From the NCBI GenBank assembly GCA_934045075.1, contig OW203747.1, positions 13,979,894 to 14,043,893 on the forward strand: a stretch of DNA of 64,000 nucleotides, in the 5' to 3' direction. Shown one piece after another: positions 58,101 to 64,000 of this stretch. The translations under genes and the position numbers were made by a program. This DNA comes from Yponomeuta sedellus. Its lineage: Eukaryota; Arthropoda; Insecta; Lepidoptera; Yponomeutidae. Within the stretch, counting starts at the first letter, position 1. Each line of letters starts with the position of its first letter. Under the pieces are notes generated by a model. It saw nothing but the letters and a program-made list of their open reading frames with translations. It made no database searches and had not been told where the DNA came from.

Positions 58101-60566
58101 ATAGGACATTTTAGTAACATGAGACTTCCTAGGTTACCATTTGTACGATGCAGCCTATCATGGAAAAGACGCTTACAGTTTGTACAGAATTTTCCGGGTA
58201 ACTATTAGTATTTTTCTGAAAACATTAGCCGGATCATAAGGGCATTAAAAAAAATGTTAGAGAAGTACAGAAAATAGCAAAAAGTTCAAGTTGACAGAAT
58301 TTCTTGAATTTACGATAGTAAATTGGAAGTAATTGAATACGGAATAATATAAATAAAGGGTATACTTTTTCCTTGCCGGGTTGGATTATCGTCGCGCCTT
58401 AACAATTTATCGAAAATGTGTAAATTTGGTACTTACTGATTTTTTAAAAAAACATCATGAGTTCTTCTTTGAATTAAAGGCTCTTGCCTCCAAGAAATTA
58501 CACTACTTTCTCTCTGCGTGGCATACTCGTGTGACACCCTGTATAAACCACACGTAATGACCCATTCACAAGGCCCGTTCAGTCGTATGCCTGACAAGAC
58601 ACTTTTGCTTCGCAGCCGTGCTCCGACCCGCAACGTGCCATTATATCAATGGAGGAAGACGACTCGCCCAATTCTGTGAGTAACGTTACTGTTAACATGC
58701 AAGCTCATTGACGTGTAAATTGGTATATGTTTATTTCCTATAACCTAGGAATCGAAAATATATCGATTTTAATGCGTAAAAGTAGAATATGCTCGTAGAA
58801 ATTAAGTTCAAAAATCTTGGAAAAAGTGCTTCGAAAACTGGGTTAGATGCATGAAAATTTGTATGTAGACTGGTGTGGAGTACTTTGAAAAAAGATAAGC
58901 AAAAAATTGATATTCAACATTATTTAAATTTTGCAAAACGTTCCGAGTGTCTCACATATTCATGCATTTTGTAGTGTCGGAAAAACTTTGTATAATATTT
59001 CTTTCTGACTATGAAAACGATCTGATTATTTTTCTAGATTTCAAAGTTAATCACATGACGAAGTAAAGGTCATTTTTAAATAAAATAAATTTGGGTGATC
59101 TTTCTTTCTTTTTCTTTGACTGTAATAAAATTGAATATGGACAATTTTCCGCAGGAGAACTCATCGCATTCGGGTCTCTTCAGCAACCTTCGCGCCGTCC
59201 GGGACTCCAAGGCGCGCAGCGCTGTACTACTCAATTGGCTCCTGGGGGAGCGGAGGTGAGTGCTCACACTCTACGGTCGCAAAGCGAAGGAATGTAACTT
59301 GTCCAACTGGGGAAATGCTCAAGAATAAATACAGAAATAACGTTTAATTATTTTGTGAATGAATGAAGTGTGGTGAAAAACCTTTATTTCTTTTGTAACA
59401 CAAATAAATATTAAACAGAATCATGAAGAACAATAAAAGCGCAAAAATATTACAATTTAATCGTGCGAACACAAAAAGAAAAAGACTGCCTTGGGAATAT
59501 GGCCACAAGTGACCAGAGTTGCAGTGGTCACCTGTGTCACTGCTGCACCTGATTGTCTGATATATGAAGAAGTTGCAAAGATAGAATAAAAAAATAAATA
59601 ATATAAAGTTTTAAAAACTTATTTAGAGGCTAAAAATTCCACCCATGCCGGGATTCGAACCTGCGACCTCTGGCTATCCGTGCCAGCGCTCTATCCAACT
59701 AACCTAATGGGTGACTCACCGGCATCAGTGAAATTTCGAACCTCTTTACACTATTCTCTGTATTACGTACAGGCAGCGACATCTGGCCTAAGTGATGCAG
59801 TCAACTTCAGCCAGATGTCGTTTTTTAAAATTGTCCTTAGCACGTGTTAGTGCATTAAAAATAAAAATAGTATAATATAAAGTTTGAAATGAAGCGACTG
59901 TTGAAAATTATACTTCCGGCGTAAATTGTACTAAAACCTATAGGATAAAATAAATTTCAAGAAAAGCTAAACAAATTAATTATATATGTCGCCCCCAATT
60001 GGTGAAATTAGCCAATCCTGTTTTAAGCCATTTGAACCTATTGACCATGCGAAAGTACGCAGGAAAAAAAACATCGACTCTACATTTAATGATCGCTGTC
60101 TCAGCGCAATAATGCGTTTCGTTTCTACACATTACAATTTCTTATTGTCAAAAATCCTTTTTAACTACTACTTCGTCAGTTTCCGAAGCGAACGTAGCTG
60201 AAGTAAATTAGCCTTTTTTTCACTTACGTTCAGCATTTTAATAAAACGCTAGTTTTTAGTCAGCCAAGTATTGAAACGTAAAAGACAGTGCTGTATCTAT
60301 AACCAAAACGCTAGTCACGTAATTGAATGCTGTCACCTAGGCAAGCTTTTTAGGCGTCGAATCGGAAGGCTGATTTAACGACTTGACGGCGACATAAACG
60401 TAATAACCCGTACAGTGCAAGAAGTGACAGCCTTGAGGTCCCCAGGAGTGCGTGCGCGTGCCTGCTGCTGATCCTCACGGACGCATACCGCGCGGCCGCC
60501 GCGCCCGCCGCCACGCTGCGCCGCTGGGCCTACGAGCTGCACTCCACCTTCCTCATGCCGCACGCA
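40060..60566 (+). CDS. RhoGEF2: PDZ-RhoGEF (RhoGEF2 / ARHGEF11-12 homologue), exons 1-11, 3' end outside window
   Basis: Guanine nucleotide exchange factor that activates Rho1 downstream of G-alpha-12/13 (Concertina in flies) and drives actomyosin contraction at the cell cortex. Visible parts: PDZ domain, residues about 13-95, with carboxylate loop HGYGMKVSG and GLRAGDRILRVDG; helical linker about 106-172; basic, serine/proline-rich middle about 173-442 with SH3-like ligand PPPLPPR; then the RGS-like domain start, residues about 445-516 (LFSNLRAV, VLLNWLLG, LRRWAYELHSTFLMPHA). Exons: 40060-40153, 40701-40844, 41653-41732, 50182-50272, 50838-50944, 53942-54547, 56214-56289, 57910-57977, 58616-58675, 59155-59255, 60446-60566, 1548 nt, all phases consistent. 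C1, DH and PH exons should lie beyond 64000. The true start may be further upstream. Confidence 0.9.
40701..40844 (+). CDS. RhoGEF2: RhoGEF2 exon 2 (PDZ core)
   Basis: Encodes DNPVYVQSVKEHGAAWRAGL and RAGDRILRVDGVPVHRHTHQ, the beta-B to alpha-B part of the PDZ fold; acceptor CCAACAG, donor GTACGG, phase 1 to 1. Confidence 0.92.
41336..41552 (+). repeat. tRNA-derived SINE, family 1, in RhoGEF2 intron 2
   Basis: A box TTAGCTCGGTTGGAAAGAGC, B box GGGTTCGAATCCC; an antisense stub of the same family abuts it at 41285-41335. It ends 100 bases before exon 3 and was copied with exon sequence to 34.8 kb. Confidence 0.75.
41653..41732 (+). CDS. RhoGEF2: RhoGEF2 exon 3 (PDZ end)
   Basis: Encodes ANPSTVLTVHQNVQRLKTPI and TAPLPVN; acceptor TATTCCAG, donor GTGAGT, ends phase 0. 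Confidence 0.9.
41777..42303 (+). repeat. Lepidopteran GGTTCCGTACC interspersed repeat
   Basis: Starts TTTTTAGGGTTCCGTACCTC and ends GCGCGAGTCTGACTCGCACT-TGGCCGG, with a (TCCG)n run at about 41836-41862. I recognise this as one of the most common repeats in moth and butterfly genomes; its class is not evident from the sequence. Confidence 0.75.
42431..42574 (+). mobile_element. 5'-truncated LINE tail with 16-bp TSD
   Basis: ATTTGGAGTGTTTATA occurs exactly at 42415-42430 and 42575-42590. The 144-bp insert ends in CCTGAAATAAATGCATTTTA and a T/A-rich tail, as expected for target-primed reverse transcription. Confidence 0.8.
42600..45150. other. RhoGEF2 intron 3, mostly unassigned
   Basis: No repeat family dominates. 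A GC-rich island with a perfect GCGTGACGTCACGC palindrome lies at 44022-44103 (separate entry). 45077-45099 is a (GATA)n run. Confidence 0.45.
44022..44101 (+). promoter_or_regulatory. Candidate alternative promoter and first exon of RhoGEF2
   Basis: In AT-rich intron DNA, a GC-rich patch holds the 14-bp palindrome GCGTGACGTCACGC (44022-44035, containing the CRE consensus TGACGTCA). Forty bases on, ATG at 44075 opens MGLAGDFDE and reaches a donor GAG|GTAGGA in phase 0, which would splice in frame to exon 4 (50182) and give a RhoGEF2 form lacking PDZ. This is inference from signals only. Confidence 0.3.
45166..45449 (-). mobile_element. 360-bp retroposon, 5'-truncated, 11-bp TSD
   Basis: Flanked by CACTTCATTTC at 45155-45165 and 45450-45460. 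Antisense body from the GATAACG tail to CACCCATCCTG. Confidence 0.75.
45603..45915 (+). repeat. tRNA-derived SINE, family 1, deleted
   Basis: The tRNA-like part jumps from CATTAGCTC to GCGGGTTCGAGTCC, losing the anticodon arm. An antisense terminal scrap lies at 45603-45660. Confidence 0.65.
46100..46262 (+). repeat. tRNA-Gly-like SINE head
   Basis: GTTGGTGTAGTGGTATTACG with B box AGGTTCGATCCCC; the arms do not fold as a tRNA. Confidence 0.5.
46292..46525 (-). pseudogene. RTE-clade LINE C-terminus
   Basis: The - strand reads VEWAGHLSRMGPERWA, then a stop, then TDWVPRDGYRKRGRPKRRWR and EEWKTKGEAFAQQWDTI. This is the GRPxxRWxDD post-RT region of RTE elements, with at least one stop and no RT domain. 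Confidence 0.8.
46731..46789. repeat. Perfect 18-bp inverted repeat
   Basis: AAATGTTTGTAACAATGG at 46731-46748 is exactly complementary to 46772-46789; loop 23 bases. No other part of a transposon seen. Confidence 0.7.
47090..47275 (+). repeat. tRNA-derived SINE, family 1
   Basis: A box TTAGCTCAGTTGGAAAGAGC, B box GGGCTCGAATCCC; a family 3 stub (47048-47090) abuts its 5' side. Confidence 0.7.
47357..47745 (+). repeat. tRNA-derived SINE, family 4
   Basis: Second copy of 28613-28928 with a roughly 60-base internal insertion near 47600 (GGATGGTATAGGTGCTGGGC). Confidence 0.7.
47750..48200. other. Unassigned stretch of RhoGEF2 intron 3
   Basis: No gene or recognised repeat. Confidence 0.35.
48205..48548. 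repeat. Rearranged SINE flanked by a perfect 77-bp inverted repeat
   Basis: 48255-48331 and 48472-48548 are exact reverse complements (TAACATGTGGCTCTTGGAAG onward). Between them is the head of a family 1 SINE (48341-48471); outside the left arm is its antisense tail (48205-48254). Confidence 0.85.
48550..49355. other. Unassigned AT-rich stretch
   Basis: No supported feature. Confidence 0.35.
49360..49580. repeat. AT-rich repeat shared with 25030-25200
   Basis: Shared words GATTTCCCTCATTTT, CCGTTTTTATCCAGTTTTCT and ATAAATAAAGCA. Confidence 0.5.
49813..50070 (+). repeat. RTE-type LINE 3' region
   Basis: Sense copy of 38399-38660: GTGTCGGCCTAGAGAATAGC to GAGGGCTATGTCCAGCAGTG and a (GAC)n tail. 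Confidence 0.65.
50182..50272 (+). CDS. RhoGEF2: RhoGEF2 exon 4 (helical linker)
   Basis: Encodes SEKQRQLEVTKANTFRLMME and QEQKHINELR; acceptor CATTCCAG, donor A|GTGAGT, phase 0 to 1. Predicted coiled coil. Confidence 0.88.
50400..50510 (-). repeat. Fragment of the 360-bp retroposon
   Basis: Antisense, decayed: AACCCATTATGTCCCCACAG and GGTATAGGCCATACTCCGGG. Confidence 0.55.
50838..50944 (+). CDS. RhoGEF2: RhoGEF2 exon 5 (helical linker)
   Basis: Encodes ELAKVPDLRKQQQLESSEKR and LVLMQREMETLAAAQ; acceptor TCTTCCAG, donor CAG|GTGAGT, phase 1 to 0. Confidence 0.88.
50945..51310 (+). repeat. GTGGGGGCA/CTGTGAGTCTTGACC minisatellite-like cluster after exon 5
   Basis: AGTGGGGGCA-like and CACCTGTGAGTCTTGACCTT words recur at about 50968, 50985-51012 and 51020-51055, and inverted near 51265-51300 (CCCCCACTGTAAAAGGTCAA). 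Two of the copies contain GTGAGT. Confidence 0.6.
51311..52058. other. Unassigned stretch of RhoGEF2 intron 5
   Basis: No supported feature. Confidence 0.35.
52060..52345. repeat. Two family 1 SINEs in inverted orientation
   Basis: 52060-52200 is antisense and 52205-52345 sense; the shared part (GGCTATCCGTGCCAGCGC and complement) lets the transcript fold over about 120 bases. Confidence 0.75.
52350..53940. other. Unassigned stretch of RhoGEF2 intron 5
   Basis: No gene or recognised repeat; short frames lack any domain signal. Confidence 0.35.
53942..54547 (+). CDS. RhoGEF2: RhoGEF2 exon 6 (basic, proline/serine-rich region)
   Basis: 202 codons. Opens LLVCQIYHRINIEREN, then FLSGLPRSLSNLTGQSLRNL, NVTPPPLPPRTRPMNP and APPPPLQ. 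Acceptor TAATCACAG, donor CAG|GTCAGT, phase 0 to 0. PPPLPPR is a potential SH3 ligand; RRSSHSL and RQNSDES are possible basophilic kinase sites. Confidence 0.88.
54740..54820 (-). repeat. LINE-tail-like repeat
   Basis: GAACACTTTATTGCACAACC also occurs at 31745; probably an antisense 3' tail. Confidence 0.45.
54999..55252. mobile_element. Inverted-repeat element, uninterrupted copy
   Basis: Ends TGATTATGTAACTTTCCACG and the complement of CGTGGAAAGTTATATAATCG; interior has a doubled GTGCGAAAACGGAATGTTTA-like unit. Sister of 36527-36995. Confidence 0.7.
55255..55955. other. Unassigned stretch of RhoGEF2 intron 6
   Basis: No supported feature. Confidence 0.35.
55965..56092. mobile_element. MITE of the GGTTTCTGA family
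   Basis: CACTAAGTAAATACTGAAGC, TCTGTCACGCTCTTTTCTG and the right end TTCAGAAACTGGCCCTA are as in 23614-23750; the left end is degraded. Confidence 0.6.
56214..56289 (+). CDS. RhoGEF2: RhoGEF2 exon 7
   Basis: Encodes MDNRPPILHARSQSSPEHLD and HGLTR; acceptor GTGCTCAG, donor T|GTAAGT, phase 0 to 1. Confidence 0.82.
56326..56551. mobile_element. Inverted-repeat element, uninterrupted copy
   Basis: Ends GTTAGCTTTTAGAATATACC and the complement GGTATATCCTAAAAGCTAAC; sister of 37041-37405. Confidence 0.75.
56680..56940 (-). mobile_element. GGGCGAGATAAATA MITE, copy 1
   Basis: Terminal inverted repeats GGGCGAGATAAATAGTCG; flanks TTA / GTA. Inverted relative to copy 2 at 57539-57789. Confidence 0.8.
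57117..57136 (+). repeat. (TC)n microsatellite
   Basis: About ten TC units. Confidence 0.8.
57367..57484. mobile_element. Palindromic MITE with TTA TSD
   Basis: Ends GACATTCAGAGACGAAAACT and exact complement; TTA at 57364-57366 and 57485-57487. Confidence 0.8.
57539..57789 (+). mobile_element. GGGCGAGATAAATA MITE, copy 2, TAA TSD
   Basis: Ends GGGCGAGATAAATAGTCG and TATTTATCTCGCCC; TAA at 57536-57538 and 57790-57792. Harbinger-type target size. Confidence 0.8.
57910..57977 (+). CDS. RhoGEF2: RhoGEF2 exon 8 (proline-rich)
   Basis: Encodes SEAWQSPPPPGTPPPPYAHN and TQ; acceptor CTCCGCAG, donor CAG|GTCTGT (weaker than the others), phase 1 to 0. Confidence 0.8.
57980..58615. other. RhoGEF2 intron 8, unassigned
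   Basis: No supported feature. Confidence 0.35.
58616..58675 (+). CDS. RhoGEF2: RhoGEF2 exon 9
   Basis: Encodes PCSDPQRAIISMEEDDSPNS; acceptor GCTTCGCAG, donor GTGAGT, phase 0 to 0, so it could be skipped without a frameshift. Confidence 0.82.
59155..59255 (+). CDS. RhoGEF2: RhoGEF2 exon 10 (RGS-like domain start)
   Basis: Encodes ENSSHSGLFSNLRAVRDSKA and RSAVLLNWLLGER; acceptor TTCCGCAG, donor AG|GTGAGT, ends phase 2. Corresponds to helices 1-2 of the RhoGEF RGS-like fold. Confidence 0.85.
59256..60445. other. RhoGEF2 intron 10 with a SINE
   Basis: 59615-59875 is an antisense family 1 SINE (B box complement GGATTCGAACCTGCG). The remainder is unassigned. Confidence 0.6.
60446..60566 (+). 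CDS. RhoGEF2: RhoGEF2 exon 11 (RGS-like domain, last exon in window)
   Basis: Completes AGG with exon 10 and encodes SACACLLLILTDAYRAAAAP and AATLRRWAYELHSTFLMPHA, matching the WAxEIHSTFL helix of PDZ-RhoGEF RGS-like domains. Acceptor GTCCCCAG, donor GCA|GTGAGT, phase 2 to 0. The 3' half is the first unit of the tandem array that follows. Confidence 0.88.
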
Positions 60567-60571
60567 GTGAG

Positions 60572-60625
<54 letters not shown>

Positions 60626-60799
60626 CCGCCGCGCCCGCCGCCACGCTGCGCCGCTGGGCCTACGAGCTGCACTCCACCTTCCTCATGCCGCACGCAGTGA
60701 GTCACACACACACACACACACGGCAACCGCGCCCGCCGCCACGCTGCGCCGCTGGGCCTACGAGCTGCACTCCACCTTCCTCATGCCGCACGCAGTGAG

Positions 60800-60853
<54 letters not shown>

Positions 60854-60930
60854 CCGCCGCGCCCGCCGCCACGCTGCGCCGCTGGGCCTACGAGCTGCAC
60901 TCCACCTTCCTCATGCCGCACGCAGTGAGT

Positions 60931-60961
<31 letters not shown>

Positions 60962-61037
60962 CAACCGCGCCCGCCGCCACGCTGCGCCGCTGGGCCTACG
61001 AGCTGCACTCCACCTTCCTCATGCCGCACGCAGTGAG

Positions 61038-61089
<52 letters not shown>

Positions 61090-61165
61090 CCGCTTCGCCC
61101 GCCGCCACGCTGCGCCGCTGGGCCTACGAGCTGCACTCCACCTTCCTCATGCCGCACGCCGTGAG

Positions 61166-61199
<34 letters not shown>

Positions 61200-61378
61200 C
61201 CGCTTCGCCCGCCGCCACGCTGCGCCGCTGGGCCTACGAGCTGCACTCCACCTTCCTCATGCCGCACGCAGTGAGTCACACACACACACACACACACACG
61301 GCCGCCGCGCCCGCCGCCACGCTGCGCCGCTGGGCCTACGAGCTGCACTCCACCTTCCTCATGCCGCACGCCGTGAGT

Positions 61379-61410
<32 letters not shown>

Positions 61411-61508
61411 GCCGCCGCGCCCGCCGCCACGCTGCGCCGCTGGGCCTACGAGCTGCACTCCACCTTCCTCATGCCGCACGCCGTGAGTCACACACACACA
61501 CACACACA
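60494..61508 (+). repeat. Nine-copy tandem array of half-exon + splice donor + (CA)n
   Basis: The unit is about 73 bp of exon 11 (GGCCGCCGCGCCCGCCGCCA to CTCATGCCGCACGC), then GTGAGTCA and a variable CA tract. Exon-derived copies end at 60566, 60696, 60794, 60924, 61032, 61160, 61270, 61372 and 61482; spacings are 130, 98, 130, 108, 128, 110, 102 and 110. All nine keep GTGAGT. None after the first has an AG acceptor before it. Confidence 0.95.
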
Positions 61509-61713
61509 CACCTACACACACAGACAGAAAGAGTGACACGCACACATGCACACACACACACACGCACACACACACCCACACACACATGCTTCACATTGTT
61601 AAACAGAGATCAATGAATCTACGCTATATTAACAACACACACACACACACACACAAGGACATACACACACAGACATACAAACACACACGTACACAAACGT
61701 ACATACCCACGCA

Positions 61714-61766
<53 letters not shown>
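61490..61766 (+). repeat. CA-rich microsatellite continuing from the array
   Basis: Several (CA)n blocks broken by CACGTACA-like variants and one unique patch at 61590-61635. The last pure block is about 61720-61766. Confidence 0.9.
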
Positions 61767-61769
<3 letters not shown>

Positions 61770-61996
61770 ACACCCTTGTTCGCGGCTCATATATTGTGAG
61801 GACCTTGTCAGAATTCCCCATTATGCGGTCCTACCTTTCCCGTTGACTTAGCAGAGTGTAAATCTGTCTACAATCTGGAGCTATCTCGTTCTGGCATGAA
61901 CTTTTATTTGAAGTTTCCATACACACGACTGAGACAGAGATAGAGCTCTTCATAATTTGTGTCAAAAATCGGGCTTGTGCGGTCCCAATTTATTAT

Positions 61997-62290
61997 GCGG
62001 TCGGACCGCACTTTCGAACAAACGCGTGCGAAAAAACACACCGACCGCATTTTATGCAAAATACAAACGAATTTACACACTGTCCCCACTTTAGTGCCGT
62101 TTGAGAGAAGTTACACACCGACCGCATTTTATTCTAAGTACAAATGCATTTACACACTGTCCCCACTTTAGTGCCGTTTGAGAGAAGTTACACACCGACC
62201 GCATTTTATGCTAAGTAGAAATGCATTTACACCTGTCCCAATTTAGTGCCGTTTGTGAGAAGTTTCACACTGACCGCATTTTGATGTTGT
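61997..62290 (+). repeat. 77-bp tandem repeat, three units plus a partial
   Basis: Units start at CCGACCGCATTTTATGCAAA 62041, 62118 and 62195, with a partial at 62270. Each contains CTGTCCCCACTTTAGTGCCG or a variant. The preceding GCGGTCGGACCGC at 61997-62009 is a near-palindrome of the same GACCGC word. Confidence 0.85.
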
Positions 62291-62429
62291 TGCATACTCA
62301 ATCACCTCTCCCTTTTCTAGTATTTAGGTAGGTATCTAATTAATGCGTCTTCGCAATATTATAATACGCACTAAATCACATTAACCTGCAGTCCTCATAA
62401 TATTCTTTCGTGAATGCGTTTTCAAACTA

Positions 62430-62935
62430 TTTTAATCTGTAAAACTTTTAAAAAGCCGCGCGCGATTTGCTCGCTCCGCTGCGCCGCGTTCCCTAATTCT
62501 TTTAACAGCATATGCTGCAGAGCTAAGCTTATTTGCCAATTTTTCTATATGAGGACCCCATTGAAGCTTTGCATCAATTGTGATACCTAGAAATACAGTT
62601 TCTTTGACAAAGTCTAGTTTGTCCTTTCCCAATATAACTTTGCTGTCAACTACTTTGACATTTGGTAGAGTGAACTTTATACATATTGTTTTTTTTTAAA
62701 TTTAACAATAAGTTATTAGACGTGAACCAGTTTAGTACCTGAGGGAGAGCATTATTTGTTCCGTCAAGATCATTCTCTTGTCTGTTAATTTTGAAAATAA
62801 GTGACGTGTCATCTGCAAATAATACTATCTCTGTCATATTTTGAACCATGAAAGGAAAATCATTTACATATACGAGGAAGAGGAACGGCTCCAAAATCGA
62901 TCCTGTGGCACTCCTATCCTGACCTCTGACCCTGA
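62430..62935 (-). pseudogene. Jockey/CR1-like LINE reverse transcriptase fragment
   Basis: The - strand reads (G)VPQ, a shifted frame, then EPFLFLVYVNDFPFM, EIVLFADDTSLIFKINR (the catalytic FADD box) and, after another shift, VFLGITIDAKLQWGPHIEKL with ANKLSSAAYAVKRIRE. This is RT blocks 4-7 of a Jockey/CR1-type non-LTR element. At least two frameshifts and truncation at both ends mean it is dead. Confidence 0.85.
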
Positions 62936-63049
62936 AGATTTAGTTCTATTTATATCAGCTCTTTGAATACTTCCTTCCACATAATGATGTCATAAGTTTT
63001 AGAAACATTTCGCCTTCTTCCAAGGATCCGTCCGCACTCAAGGTCATTG

Positions 63050-63054
63050 ATAGG

Positions 63055-63103
<49 letters not shown>

Positions 63104-63244
63104 GGATGGATGGATGGATGGATGGATGGATGGATGGATGGATGGACGGACGGACGGACGGACGGACGGACGGACGGACGGACGGACGGACGGACGGACG
63201 GACGGACGGACGGACGGACGGATGGATGGATGGATGGATGGATA
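63050..63244 (+). repeat. Compound (GATA)n(GATG)n(GACG)n(GATG)n microsatellite
   Basis: About 13 GATA, 11 GATG, 19 GACG and 5 GATG units in register, ending in GATA. Confidence 0.95.
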
Positions 63245-63890
63245 GCTAAACCATTTATTTGCATTTTCACACACACATAACACGTACATAACATAAAGAA
63301 TAAAAATAAAAAGATGAAAGCAACAAAACAGACACAGAAAACAAGAACATCCATTTTTGCCATACCAGGTATGGCAAGTGCCAGAAATACAGTCAATTAG
63401 TTACGTGGGTGTGGCAGATGCAAATGGGCTCCGGCTCAGCATGTGCTGGAAATACTCCAGCGCTGGTATTATGCCGGTACCCAGAGAAGACGGCGTGCTC
63501 AACTCGTAGAGGAAAAAAGAGCCAAACTGAGGTATAGGTAATATTAACTAAGATAATTATATAAAGTGTAAATTGTATATAATGCGTTACTTGAATAGCT
63601 GTGCGTAAATAATATTTAACAATCCTGAACTTCACGTACACGAAGCCGTAAGTTGTAAATTAATGAAAATAAAATAATAACGAGTAATTACGCAAATGTC
63701 ATGAAATAAATTAATTATGTGATGTGATGTCATATAGCGAAAATTAAAATTATTATTATTAGTATTAGTGGCCATGTTAAAAATTCATAATTATAATAAA
63801 ATAGTAATAATAAATAGACATGTCCATAGAATCAAAAATCCACCAAAAATTGAAGTAAGGAATGATAAAATAATATAAAATTTAGTTATA
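63245..63890. other. Unassigned stretch at the right edge
   Basis: No RhoGEF2 exon recognised; AT-rich. Confidence 0.4.
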
Positions 63891-63894
63891 CCGA

Positions 63895-64000
63895 AAGCAA
63901 TTTCTGCCGGTCCAGCAGAAGCTTTTTAAGTTGTAACCTAAAGGTAGCCCTAGATTTTATTTGGCGGAGAGGAGTCGTTCCAGCACTTCGTTGCCTGAAA
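63895..64000 (-). pseudogene. Possible LINE polyprotein C-terminal fragment
   Basis: The - strand frame reads TPLRQIKSRATFRLQLKKLL and LDRQKLL, like the end of non-LTR RT proteins. It is cut by the window edge. Confidence 0.4.

Noticed and set aside
60375..61587. Cysteine/valine repeat frames on the - strand and histidine/threonine repeat frames on the + strand in the CA array
   Set aside because: They are translations of (CA)n/(TG)n and of the duplicated exon in wrong frames; no evidence of expression as such.
63050..63244. CRISPR-like or other prokaryotic repeat array
   Set aside because: Period is four bases with no spacers; it is a microsatellite in a eukaryotic genome.
62950..63396. 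Long - strand frame with [14 protein letters not shown] repeats
   Set aside because: Direct translation of the GATG/GACG tetranucleotide array, not a protein gene.

Overview
This window looks like a transposon-laden piece of an insect nuclear genome, most likely a moth or butterfly. The evidence is spliceosomal introns, large AT-rich intergenic space, many tRNA-derived SINEs, truncated RTE and Jockey/CR1-like LINE tails, PIF/Harbinger and Mutator-like DNA transposons, and an interspersed repeat with a GGTTCCGTACC core that I recognise from lepidopteran genomes. The order-level call is inference. No bacterial-type operon, CRISPR array or intact rRNA/tRNA gene was seen.

The one clear host gene is on the + strand from about 40.06 kb to beyond the right edge. 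It is the 5' two-thirds of a PDZ-RhoGEF (Drosophila RhoGEF2, vertebrate ARHGEF11/12). Eleven exons join in consistent phase for 516 codons: a PDZ domain (exons 1-3), a helical linker (4-5), a long basic/proline-rich exon (6), short proline/serine exons (7-9) and the start of the RGS-like domain (10-11). C1, DH and PH domains would lie past 64 kb. Exon 11 is remarkable: its 3' half plus its GTGAGT splice donor is repeated nine times in tandem, each followed by a (CA)n tract (60446-61482).

Region by region. 1-3.4 kb: a PIF/Harbinger element entering from the left edge, with a transposase exon (+) and a convergent Myb/SANT accessory gene (-) that carries tandemly copied exons and a one-base homopolymer frameshift. 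4-17.9 kb: repeats only, including an internally deleted Mutator-like element (5932-6709) with 91-bp inverted repeats and an 8-bp target duplication. 17978-22233: a nearly complete Harbinger element with TCA target duplications, an intact DDE transposase and a second accessory gene with its own independent exon triplication. 22.3-40 kb: SINEs, LINE tails, nested MITEs, a stray copy of RhoGEF2 exon 3 (34.93 kb), a degenerate tRNA-Pro-like sequence and no host gene I can support. 40-61 kb: RhoGEF2 exons, with introns full of repeats. 61.5-64 kb: CA-rich DNA, a 77-bp tandem repeat, a Jockey/CR1-like reverse transcriptase fragment on the - strand and a compound GATA/GATG/GACG tetranucleotide array.

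The two Harbinger genes presumably work together: the DDE nuclease cuts and the Myb-like partner helps recruit it to DNA. Several MITEs in the window have 3-bp TTA/TAA target duplications of the Harbinger type, so the 18-22 kb element or a relative could have mobilised them. Exon coordinates come from reading splice signals and phases by eye; repeat boundaries are approximate unless a target duplication is stated.
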